Shown one piece after another: positions 1 through 5,349 of a stretch of DNA of 5,349 bases. The stretch covers positions 1-5,349 of the forward strand of contig JAUXNL010000072.1 of NCBI GenBank assembly GCA_030684415.1, in the 5' to 3' direction. Each line of letters starts with the position of its first letter. Position 1 is the first letter of the stretch. The DNA is from Moraxellaceae bacterium (GTDB lineage: Bacteria > Pseudomonadota > Gammaproteobacteria > Pseudomonadales > Moraxellaceae). Made by a program: the position numbers and the translations under genes. Under the pieces are notes generated by a model. The model had not been told where the DNA came from. It saw nothing but the letters and a program-made list of their open reading frames with translations, and did no database searches.

Positions 1-567
1 CCCGGTTTGGGCCACGCTGAGAAACTTGCTGACATCGCCCCCTCCAGTGCCCGTTGGACTACCCAACGAGACGGCGGTCCCGTTTGAGAACAGTGTCAGC
101 AGGGAGTCTGTCGAATAGCGCACCGTGAACGTAGCGTCTGCCCCGTTTTCTTTAACGGTCGAGTTGAATGTGGCTCCGTATTTGCCAATCGAGCTTACTG
201 AGGACGTTACAACTTCGGCATCCGCGCTGTTCAGCGCGCCCTGATCGACCCAGCTGCCCAGACGGGTTTGCAAGGTCGCGCTCAGCGGCCCCGCCGGCGG
301 CATGGTGTCGAGATCGACGGCACGCACTTTGGCGCGGGTTTCATTTGTTCCCGATGTGGCGTTCGTGTGGTTGTTGTAGTCAACGCCGACCGGGGCACTG
401 CTACGACTGGCCCCGGAAAGGGTACTGCTATGGCAGGAAGTACAGTGGGCACTGAAGACCGTAGCGCCAACACCTTCGGTGCCAGCATAGGTCACCACGG
501 CATGCGCCGGCAGGCTGGACGCGGCCAGCAGCGTTGCAAACACCAGGTGCAAAGTGCGGAATGACAT
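1..567 (-). CDS. Secreted cytochrome c-like protein with FN3-like domain (3' end outside window)
   Basis: An open frame starts at the ATG complementary to 565-567 and stays open for exactly 189 codons to the left edge, so the C-terminus is missing. GGAGG lies seven bases upstream of the ATG, which supports this start. Residues 1-23 form a Sec signal peptide: basic R4, hydrophobic LVFATLLAASSL, then an AHA cleavage site at 21-23. The mature protein opens with a haem c attachment motif, CTSCH at 42-46, about 19 residues after cleavage. A segment near 99-113 (LQTRLGSWVDQGAL) resembles the last helix of small class I cytochromes c. From about residue 115 the sequence becomes beta-rich, with a pattern (ATFNSTVKENGADATFTVRY) typical of fibronectin-III-like repeats in surface proteins. 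The predicted location is periplasmic or outer surface, and a redox or electron-transfer role is inferred from the haem motif. The distal Met ligand is not certain; M89 (DTM at 87-89) is a candidate. Sampled 60-base blocks have 53-57% G+C, lower than the neighbouring genes. Confidence 0.82.
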   Translation of the reverse strand, partial: MSFRTLHLVFATLLAASSLPAHAVVTYAGTEGVGATVFSAHCTSCHSSTLSGASRSSAPVGVDYNNHTNATSGTNETRAKVRAVDLDTMPPAGPLSATLQTRLGSWVDQGALNSADAEVVTSSVSSIGKYGATFNSTVKENGADATFTVRYSTDSLLTLFSNGTAVSLGSPTGTGGGDVSKFLSVAQTG

Positions 568-598
568 CAGGTTCCCTCCAATCACGCAGAATGACCGC

Positions 599-627
599 CC
601 GCCCCTCAAGGCTTAAGCCTGGGGCGG
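599..627. repeat. GC-rich hairpin with AGGCTTAAGCCT palindrome
   Basis: A perfect 12-base palindrome, AGGCTTAAGCCT (609-620), is enclosed by complementary arms at 599-605 and 621-627, with a TCA bulge at 606-608. Together they give about eleven base pairs closed by a TTAA loop. It lies 32 bases upstream of the minus-strand cytochrome-like start, so it would fall in that gene's leader or promoter. There is no T-run on either side, so it does not look like an intrinsic terminator. It could be an operator or a leader hairpin. Confidence 0.35.
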
Positions 628-688
628 CGGCCGGCGACAGGGCGCATCCGGCCCCCGCCGTTCAATAGTCGAATGGGTGAATGATATG

Positions 689-701
689 TACGCTTTGCGT
701 A
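689..701. promoter_or_regulatory. Perfect short inverted repeat, possible operator
   Basis: TACGCTTTGCGTA has perfect 5-base arms around a TTT spacer and sits in the middle of the divergent intergenic region. This is the relatively AT-rich part of the spacer (about 661-733), where promoters for either gene could lie. The pattern suits a small dimeric regulator, but short inverted repeats arise by chance and no known operator consensus was recognised. Confidence 0.22.
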
Positions 702-780
702 AATAGACAGTGTGCTGTGGAACCATATGGACGAATGTCCGGCAACATGGCTGACCGGCCTGCCGGGCGACGGGCGGCTG

Positions 781-789
781 TGCTATAAC
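781..789 (+). promoter_or_regulatory. Possible extended -10 promoter for the fecR-like / cyclase operon
   Basis: TGCTATAAC matches the extended -10 form TGnTATAAT, with five of six bases in the hexamer. Transcription would begin near 796, leaving a leader of about 55 bases before the ATG at 851. No good TTGACA-like -35 is present at the usual spacing (around 761-766), as often seen with extended -10 promoters. It is the best sigma-70-like match on this strand between 568 and 850. Confidence 0.35.
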
Positions 790-850
790 CCGCGGCAATA
801 CCCATTTTCCTACCTGAATCAACGCCCTCTTCTGGGCATGGAGACCCGAC

Positions 851-1576
851 ATGGATCGTGACGACCCCCTGGAACAACGCCGCCACCTGCTACGCCTGCT
901 GCTGGCCTCGGGCGGCGCCATTGCTGGTTCTGCGCTATTGGCGCCACTGGTACACGCCTTTGGCAACGTGCCGAAGAAGCTGCCGCCCAATCAATCCATC
1001 TACGACATGCGCGGCCGTGTGACCGTCGACGGCAAACCCGCCAGCCGCAGCACGCCCATCACTGCCAATTCGAAAGTGCAAACCGCCAGCAACAGCTATG
1101 TGGTCTTTGCCGTCGGCCAGGACGCCCATCTGCTGCGCGAAAACAGCACGCTGGAGCTCTCGGGCGCCGACGCGCTGGCCGATGCCATGCGTCTGTTCAC
1201 GGGCCGCGTGCTCTCGGTATTCGGTCAACGCGCGGCCGGCAAACGCATGGCCCTGCAGACCACCACCGCCACCATCGGCATTCGTGGCACCGGTGTGTAC
1301 ATGGAGTCGGAGCCCGACTCCAGCTATGTGTGCACCTGCTACGGTGCCGTGGCGCTGGCCTCCAGCACCAACCCTGAGGCACGCGAAGACATCGTCTCGC
1401 GTCATCACGACGCCCCGCGCTACATCCTCGCCAACCCCGAAGGCGGCAAGCTCATCATTCCCGCCCCGATGAAAAACCACACTGACGAAGAGCTCATGCT
1501 CATCGAGGAAATCGTCGGCCGCCAGGCACCGATTGCCTCGGCACAGGGTTATTCCGCGCCACGCCGCGGCTACTGA
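851..1576 (+). CDS. Exported FecR-domain protein, partner of the CHASE2 cyclase
   Basis: The protein has 241 residues. GGAG at 840-843, seven bases before the ATG, fixes the start. The leader carries a twin-arginine-like motif (QRRHLLR, residues 9-15), a hydrophobic stretch 16-34 and a VHA cleavage site at 34-36, so export by Tat or Sec is expected. Residues about 47-110 match the FecR domain pattern (IYDMRGRVTVDGKPA, then a segment around NSKVQTASNSYVVF). A FecR-type strand, TATIGIRGTGVY, follows at 139-150. There is no N-terminal cytoplasmic anti-sigma region and no adjacent ECF sigma gene, so this is not a classical FecI/FecR regulator. The C-terminal part has CTCYG (C161, C163), RHHDAPRY (H185, H186) and an acidic helix, HTDEELMLIEEIVGR (210-224). 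The cyclase gene follows after nine bases. A role as a periplasmic signalling or structural partner of CHASE2 is inferred from this linkage. The domain call is firm; the function is open. Confidence 0.88.
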   Translation: MDRDDPLEQRRHLLRLLLASGGAIAGSALLAPLVHAFGNVPKKLPPNQSIYDMRGRVTVDGKPASRSTPITANSKVQTASNSYVVFAVGQDAHLLRENSTLELSGADALADAMRLFTGRVLSVFGQRAAGKRMALQTTTATIGIRGTGVYMESEPDSSYVCTCYGAVALASSTNPEAREDIVSRHHDAPRYILANPEGGKLIIPAPMKNHTDEELMLIEEIVGRQAPIASAQGYSAPRRGY

Positions 1577-1578
1577 GG
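1575..1578 (+). promoter_or_regulatory. Ribosome binding site of the cyclase gene, overlapping the upstream stop
   Basis: GAGG overlaps the TGA stop of the FecR-domain gene and ends seven bases before the ATG at 1586. A second in-frame ATG at 1592 would be 13 bases away, so 1586 is preferred. A Shine-Dalgarno embedded in the preceding stop implies that the two genes are translated from one message and probably coupled. Confidence 0.5.
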
Positions 1579-1585
1579 CCGGTTC

Positions 1586-3811
1586 ATGTCCATGCCCGTC
1601 AAGGCGTCGTTGCGGGGCCAGCCCCGCCTGTGGCTGGGACTCGCCATCCTGCTGGTGTTCCTGCTGAATGCCATTGGTGTGCTACCGCTGTCCGCCATCA
1701 GCGGGCTGGAGCGCCAGGCCTACGACCTGCGTGTGCGAGCCACCACGCCGCACACCCTGGACGAGCGCATCGTCATTGCTGATATCGACGAGAAAAGTCT
1801 GGCGGAACTGGGGCGCTGGCCTTGGGGGCGCGGCCTGATTGCCGATCTTGTCGATACGCTGCACAACCACTATCAGGTGCGCGTCACCGGCTTTGACGTG
1901 ATTTTTGCCGAGCCCGACAACAGCTCGGGCCTGACCCTGCTGAATGAACTGGCCGCTGGACCACTGAAAACAGACGGCACTTTCCAACAGATTTACCAGC
2001 AGAAAGCGGCTGAACTGGATGGCGATGCACGGCTGGCCGCCAGCCTGAAAGACAAACCGGTAGTGCTGGGCATGGTCTTCACCTCCAGCCGCGGCCCGGC
2101 ACGCAATACTCCGCCGACACCGTTTGCCCAACTCACTGACGAAGGCGTGGCGTCGTTGCCGGGCCTGATCCGCCAGCGCAACCATGTCGCCAATCTCGAT
2201 GTCCTGAGCGAAAACGCGCGCATCACCGGCTTTTTCGACAATCCCTCGATTGATGCCGATGGCATTTTCCGCCGCGTGCCGCTGTTCCAGCTTTATGGCA
2301 ACCGCCTGTATCCCTCGCTGGCGCTGGCCACCGCGCATATCGCGCTGGGCTCGCCTCCCGCCGGACTCGCCACCGGCAAGGCTGGCAACTACGAAGAAAT
2401 CGAAGGTGTGCGCTTGGGCGACGATGTGTTCGTGCCCACCGACCGCCACGCCAATGTACTGGTGCCGTGGCGCGGCCGCGCCGGCAGCTTTCCCTATCTG
2501 TCGATTGCCGACATCCTCGCGAAAAAAGTTCCCGTCGAGCAACTGCAAGACCGCATCGTGCTCGTGGGCACATCGGCGCCCGGCCTGCTCGACTTGCGGG
2601 CCACCCCGCTGGCCCGTGCTTACCCCGGCGTGGAAGTTCACGCCAACATCGTCTCCGGCATTCTCGATGACACGGTGCGCCTGGCGCCGGCTTGGGGCAT
2701 CGGGCTGGAAATCTTGCTGCTGGTGGCGGTGGCGCTGGTCACCTTGCTGGTGACCACCCGCCTGACACCGCTGTGGCAGGTGTCGATCACGCTGGCGCTG
2801 TCCATCCTGCTGGTGCTGATGAATTTTGCGGCATGGAAGCAAGGGCTAGTGCTGCCCATGGCCTCGCCGCTGCTGCTGCTGCTGTTGCTGTTCATGCTCA
2901 TCATGGCCTGGGGCTTTTTTGTGGAAGCGCAGGGCAAACGCTCCATCACCAGATTGTTCGGCCAGTACGTGCCGCCTGATCTCGTGGATGAAATGGCCGC
3001 CAATCCCGAAAGCATCAGCCTCGAAGGCCGCTCAAAAGAACTTACCGTGCTGTTCTCCGATGTGCGCGACTTCACGTCGATTTCCGAAGGGCTTTCCGCC
3101 ACTGAACTCTCGGCATTGATGAATGCCTACCTCACCTCGATGACGCACCTGATCCACAAGCATCGCGGCACCATCGACAAATACATGGGCGACGCCATCA
3201 TGGCGTTCTGGGGCGCGCCGGTGGACGATCCCGCCCATGCGCGCAACGCGTTGCTCTCCGCCATGGACATGGTGACGGCGCTCGACGAACTGCATCGTGA
3301 CTTTGCCGCGCGCGGCTGGCCGGCGGTGAAAATCGGCATCGGCCTCAACACCGGCAACATGAATGTCGGCAACATGGGCTCGGAATTCCGCATGGCGTAT
3401 ACCGTCATGGGCGATGCCGTGAACCTGGGTTCGCGCCTTGAGGGATTATCGAAGCAATACGGCGTGACACTGGTGGTGAGCGAGTCGACACGCGCTGCCG
3501 TGCCAGAATTTTCCTACCGCTCGCTCGACTGCGTGCGCGTGAAAGGCAAGCTGGAGCCCGTGCGCATTTATGAGCCGGTTGGCGACACCAGCACACTGGA
3601 TGCCGGCACGCTCGCGCGCCTTTCGCGCTGGGAAACGGCACTGGGCCACTACTGCCATCAGGAATGGGATGCCGCCGAGAGCGATATGCGCGCGCTCATC
3701 AACGAAGATGACCGCCCGGTGTACCGGTTGTTTCTGGAGCGCATCGCGCATTTCCGCCATGAGCCACCGCCTGCCGACTGGGATGGCGTTTTCACCTACA
3801 CCACCAAATAA
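1586..3811 (+). CDS. CHASE2-domain class III adenylate cyclase, membrane-bound
   Basis: The protein (741 residues) makes cAMP from ATP in response to an envelope signal. One helix at about 15-37 precedes a periplasmic CHASE2 sensor (about 38-365), recognisable from GLERQAYDLRVR, RIVIADIDEKSL and GVEVHANIVSGIL. Three more helices follow at about 372-390, 399-417 and 424-446. A linker with RLFGQYVPPDLVDEM leads to the cyclase domain (about 484-665). All catalytic positions are present: metal aspartates D492 (FSD) and D536 (KYMGD), 44 residues apart; base-selecting K532 and T606; transition-state N613 and R617. The Lys/Thr pair indicates ATP specificity of the class IIIb type; guanylate cyclases use a different pair. 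The last 75 residues are a helical tail ending near PPPADWDGVF, as in other CHASE2 cyclases. The domain must dimerise to be active. It is the second gene of an operon with the FecR-domain gene. The CHASE2 ligand is unknown. Length and motifs show an intact gene. Confidence 0.95.
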   Translation: MSMPVKASLRGQPRLWLGLAILLVFLLNAIGVLPLSAISGLERQAYDLRVRATTPHTLDERIVIADIDEKSLAELGRWPWGRGLIADLVDTLHNHYQVRVTGFDVIFAEPDNSSGLTLLNELAAGPLKTDGTFQQIYQQKAAELDGDARLAASLKDKPVVLGMVFTSSRGPARNTPPTPFAQLTDEGVASLPGLIRQRNHVANLDVLSENARITGFFDNPSIDADGIFRRVPLFQLYGNRLYPSLALATAHIALGSPPAGLATGKAGNYEEIEGVRLGDDVFVPTDRHANVLVPWRGRAGSFPYLSIADILAKKVPVEQLQDRIVLVGTSAPGLLDLRATPLARAYPGVEVHANIVSGILDDTVRLAPAWGIGLEILLLVAVALVTLLVTTRLTPLWQVSITLALSILLVLMNFAAWKQGLVLPMASPLLLLLLLFMLIMAWGFFVEAQGKRSITRLFGQYVPPDLVDEMAANPESISLEGRSKELTVLFSDVRDFTSISEGLSATELSALMNAYLTSMTHLIHKHRGTIDKYMGDAIMAFWGAPVDDPAHARNALLSAMDMVTALDELHRDFAARGWPAVKIGIGLNTGNMNVGNMGSEFRMAYTVMGDAVNLGSRLEGLSKQYGVTLVVSESTRAAVPEFSYRSLDCVRVKGKLEPVRIYEPVGDTSTLDAGTLARLSRWETALGHYCHQEWDAAESDMRALINEDDRPVYRLFLERIAHFRHEPPPADWDGVFTYTTK

Positions 3812-3813
3812 GC

Positions 3814-3914
3814 TTTGTGGGAGCGGCTTCAGCCGCGAATCAGGACCCCGATAAAGCCCCTGCTGGTTGAATGAGCCACCCAAAAGCTTCGCGGCTGAAG
3901 CCGCTCCTACAGGG
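3814..3914. repeat. REPIN-like element, copy 1
   Basis: This 101-base element starts three bases after the cyclase stop codon. Its ends are inverted 24-base arms at 3816-3839 and 3888-3911 that match at 23 of 24 positions and enclose a 48-base spacer. Each arm holds the palindrome GCGGCTTCAGCCGC preceded by a GTGG (left) or GTAG (right, read on the minus strand) foot. That is the architecture of REP sequences mobilised by RAYT transposases in Pseudomonas and Xanthomonas relatives. No RAYT gene is in the window. The position between convergent gene ends is typical. Folded RNA could protect the 3' end of the cyclase message. Confidence 0.88.
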
Positions 3915-3942
3915 CGTCTGCGGGGGGCTGCGGGGCGGGGGG
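3912..3942 (+). other. G-run block, potential G-quadruplex
   Basis: Four G-tracts follow one another on the plus strand: GGG (3912-3914), six G (3922-3927), four G (3932-3935) and six G (3937-3942), with loops of 7, 4 and 1 bases. This satisfies the usual G3+N1-7 rule. The first tract is the last three bases of REPIN copy 1. It would be present in any transcript reading through from the cyclase. Structure and function are inferred from pattern only. Confidence 0.45.
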
Positions 3943-3951
3943 CTCAAGATT

Positions 3952-4007
3952 CCTCGGGCAATACCGCAACTCCTGACACCGAAATTTCCAGCGAACATCA
4001 CCCGAGG
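3952..4007. repeat. Spaced 7-base inverted repeat between the REPIN copies
   Basis: CCTCGGG at 3952-3958 is exactly complementary to CCCGAGG at 4001-4007, with 42 bases between, and TTTT follows at 4008-4011. The loop is long for an intrinsic terminator, so a weak terminator or a chance match are both possible. Confidence 0.22.
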
Positions 4008-4008
4008 T

Positions 4009-4108
4009 TTTGTGGGAGCGGCTTCAGCCGCGAATCAGGATTCCGATAAAGCCCTGCTGGTTGAATGAGCCACCCAAAAGCTTCGCGGCTGAAGCCGCTC
4101 TTACAGGG
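4009..4108. repeat. REPIN-like element, copy 2
   Basis: This 100-base direct repeat of the element at 3814-3914 differs from it by three substitutions and one deleted C. The copies start 195 bases apart. Arms lie at 4011-4034 and 4082-4105 with two mismatches between them; the right foot reads GTAA on the minus strand instead of GTAG. The near-identity extends through the 47-base spacer, so both copies belong to one subfamily and have a recent common origin. It lies 25 bases beyond the stop of the minus-strand PLP enzyme gene. A short echo of the element's end (CTCCTACGGGG, 4110-4120) follows directly. Confidence 0.88.
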
Positions 4109-4133
4109 GCTCCTACGGGGAATCTGTGAGGGC

Positions 4134-5327
4134 TCAGACGAAGCACTGACCCTGGCCACGATACGTGGGCACGCGGGCTTCGATGCGCTGACCGCGCACG
4201 AGCAGCAGCTCGTTGAAGCGCTCGCACAACTCACCGGCTTTGGCATGACGGAAAATCACCGGATCCCCCGTGCGCAGGCGCACCGAATCGGGAAGGATCA
4301 GCGGGGTCTGCACCTCGCCGGCGCCTTCGTTGGTGTCGAGACGCAAGCCGAAAGGAAAATACGGCTGCGGCAGTTTTTGCAGGCCTGGCGCACCAGAGCC
4401 GATATAGCCACCGCCAAGGCACGTCACCCGATTGGGCGAGGCAATTCGGCACACTTCGAGCGCAAAAAACGCCGCCGGCTGCAAATGCAAATCCTTGTAG
4501 AAATCGAACAGCACCGGGCAAAAGAATCCTGAGCCCGCCGCCAGCTCGGTCACGCTTTCATCGGTGCCCGTGGAGGCAAGACTGCCGGTACCGCCGCCAT
4601 TCACAAAGCGCAGGCTGGCGCCTTCTGCGCGCAGGGCCGCCACCAGCGCGGCACGCCGCGCAAACACTTCGGGCGCGGAGCGACGCTTGAGAAAACTCAT
4701 CATGCCGTTCATGAAACCCTGACCGGGCACGGCATCGCCCACGCCTGCCAGTTGAGCCTCGTAGCCCATCACGCCATCGAGGGTGAGTTGCGGGTACTGG
4801 CGGATCAACTTCCAGAGCGCCACCACGGCCTCTGCACTGCGCACAGGCGAACGCCACACCCCAAAATGCACGCCGGGAAAATCGGACGCCATGTCGATAT
4901 CAATCGCCACCGGCAGCGGCCGCGAATAATGCAGCGCAATCTGCGCCAGTTGTTCGATCTGCGCGGGGCCATCCACCATCAGTGTCAGCCGACGCCCGCG
5001 CTGCACATGCGCACACACCGCGCGCACGGCCTCGGGCTGCACCGTGGGATAGGCCACCACCAGATCATCGAGACCTTGGTCGGCGAGAAATACGGCTTCT
5101 TCGGCGCTAAAACACAACACGCCCTGGAATTGCGGACTGAGGGACAGAATATGGCGGAGGACCGCGACCGAGCGCACCGACTTCGAGGCGATGCGCACCG
5201 GCAGCTTGCCAGCGGCGGCCAGCAGCAGCCGGGCATTGGCTTCCAGCGCCTCCAGATCTACAAACGCCGCTGGCAGACGATGGCCGCCCAGCAGGCTTTT
5301 GTAGCGTTCGTAGGAGGGAGCAGCCAT
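4134..5327 (-). CDS. PLP-dependent amino acid deaminase/aldolase (D-threonine aldolase / D-serine dehydratase family)
   Basis: A 397-residue fold-type III PLP protein with an alanine-racemase-like N-terminal barrel and a D-serine dehydratase-like C-terminal domain. LPAAFVDLEALEANAR (18-33) is the usual opening strand and helix, and RIASKSVRS (45-53) carries the probable PLP Schiff-base lysine, K49. VNGGGTGS (242-249) is the probable phosphate-binding glycine loop. GGGYIGSG (305-312) and RHAKAGELC (360-368) lie in the C-terminal domain, with H361 a candidate metal ligand. Relatives cleave D-threonine or other beta-hydroxy-D-amino acids, or deaminate D-serine, often with a divalent metal; the exact substrate cannot be read from sequence. 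No Shine-Dalgarno precedes the ATG. Instead the ATG overlaps a TGA in another frame (TGATG), suggesting coupling to an upstream gene. The frame is also open to the right edge (PDAATYL before M1), so a start outside the window is possible, although homologues generally begin close to this point. It converges on the cyclase gene. Confidence 0.87.
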   Translation of the reverse strand: MAAPSYERYKSLLGGHRLPAAFVDLEALEANARLLLAAAGKLPVRIASKSVRSVAVLRHILSLSPQFQGVLCFSAEEAVFLADQGLDDLVVAYPTVQPEAVRAVCAHVQRGRRLTLMVDGPAQIEQLAQIALHYSRPLPVAIDIDMASDFPGVHFGVWRSPVRSAEAVVALWKLIRQYPQLTLDGVMGYEAQLAGVGDAVPGQGFMNGMMSFLKRRSAPEVFARRAALVAALRAEGASLRFVNGGGTGSLASTGTDESVTELAAGSGFFCPVLFDFYKDLHLQPAAFFALEVCRIASPNRVTCLGGGYIGSGAPGLQKLPQPYFPFGLRLDTNEGAGEVQTPLILPDSVRLRTGDPVIFRHAKAGELCERFNELLLVRGQRIEARVPTYRGQGQCFV

Positions 5328-5349
5328 CAGGTAAGTCGCAGCATCCGGG
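5327..5349 (-). CDS. Possible C-terminal tail of an upstream coupled gene
   Basis: Read on the minus strand from the right edge, one frame gives RMLRLT and then TGA, whose A (5327) is the first base of the next gene's ATG. A one-base TGATG overlap is a common sign of translational coupling. Only six codons are visible, so the product cannot be identified. In other bacteria relatives of the downstream enzyme can sit beside FAD-linked lactone oxidases, but nothing here shows that. Confidence 0.25.

Noticed and set aside
168..564. Two plus-strand frames of 95 and 98 codons in the left part
   Set aside because: They overlap the minus-strand cytochrome-like gene, which has a signal peptide, CxxCH and a good ribosome site. 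Their products show no domain.
613..990. Minus-strand frames starting inside the FecR-domain gene and crossing the intergenic region
   Set aside because: They overlap the confident FecR-domain gene start and its ribosome site, and their products have no recognisable features.
851..1576. Classical FecR anti-sigma regulator of iron uptake
   Set aside because: No cytoplasmic anti-sigma region, no ECF sigma factor gene and no TonB receptor are present; the protein starts with an export signal.
1682..2842. A 386-codon open frame on the minus strand opposite the cyclase gene
   Set aside because: It lies fully antisense to well-conserved CHASE2 coding sequence, its product is low-complexity (rich in Gln, Arg, Gly, His) and it has no recognisable domain. 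Long antisense frames are common in GC-rich genes.
3867..4068. Short plus-strand frames across the REPIN region (about 60-65 codons), and minus-strand ones at 4024-4246
   Set aside because: Their peptides (for example GFSRES and RLKPLPQ) are translations of the REP arms, a familiar false gene call in REP-rich genomes.
4076..4098. Intrinsic terminator for the PLP enzyme gene formed by the right REP arm of copy 2
   Set aside because: The hairpin is strong, but on the minus strand it is followed by GAAGC and then only four T, so it does not fit a standard terminator. The REP element may still affect the 3' end.
3814..4108. CRISPR array
   Set aside because: There are only two repeat units of about 100 bases with internal inverted arms and no regular 30-40 base spacers; the structure fits REPINs.

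Overview
The window looks like chromosomal DNA from a GC-rich proteobacterium, probably gamma or beta. The reasons are high G+C coding DNA with strong Shine-Dalgarno sites, a FecR / CHASE2-cyclase gene pair of the kind found in those classes, and Pseudomonas/Xanthomonas-style REP palindromes between convergent genes. Genus cannot be named from sequence alone.

Layout, left to right. (1) 567-1, minus strand: the first 189 codons of a secreted protein with a signal peptide, one CxxCH haem-attachment motif and the start of a fibronectin-III-like beta domain; it runs off the left edge. (2) 568-850: a divergent intergenic region of 283 bases with a GC-rich hairpin, a short perfect inverted repeat and a plausible extended -10 promoter facing right. 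(3) 851-1576, plus: an exported FecR-domain protein with a twin-arginine-like leader. (4) 1586-3811, plus, nine bases later: a 741-residue membrane adenylate cyclase with a periplasmic CHASE2 sensor domain, further membrane helices and a complete class III catalytic domain. (5) 3812-4133: 322 gene-free bases between convergent genes, holding two near-identical ~100-base REPIN-like elements 195 bases apart, with a G-run block and a spaced inverted repeat between them. (6) 5327-4134, minus: a fold-type III PLP enzyme of the D-threonine aldolase / D-serine dehydratase family. Its ATG overlaps a TGA by one base, so it may be the downstream gene of a coupled operon that enters from the right edge.

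The FecR protein and the CHASE2 cyclase are almost certainly one transcription unit. The likely logic is that an envelope signal, sensed by CHASE2 perhaps together with the exported FecR protein, sets cAMP synthesis in the cytoplasm. The divergent cytochrome-like gene may share control through the intergenic region, but nothing in the sequence proves that. The PLP enzyme appears unrelated to the signalling pair and is separated from it by the REPIN region.

Nothing here is clearly a new defence or mobile system. The most interesting points are the CxC/HH-bearing C-terminal part of the FecR protein next to the cyclase, the haem-plus-FN3 secreted protein, and the duplicated REPIN with its G-rich spacer.
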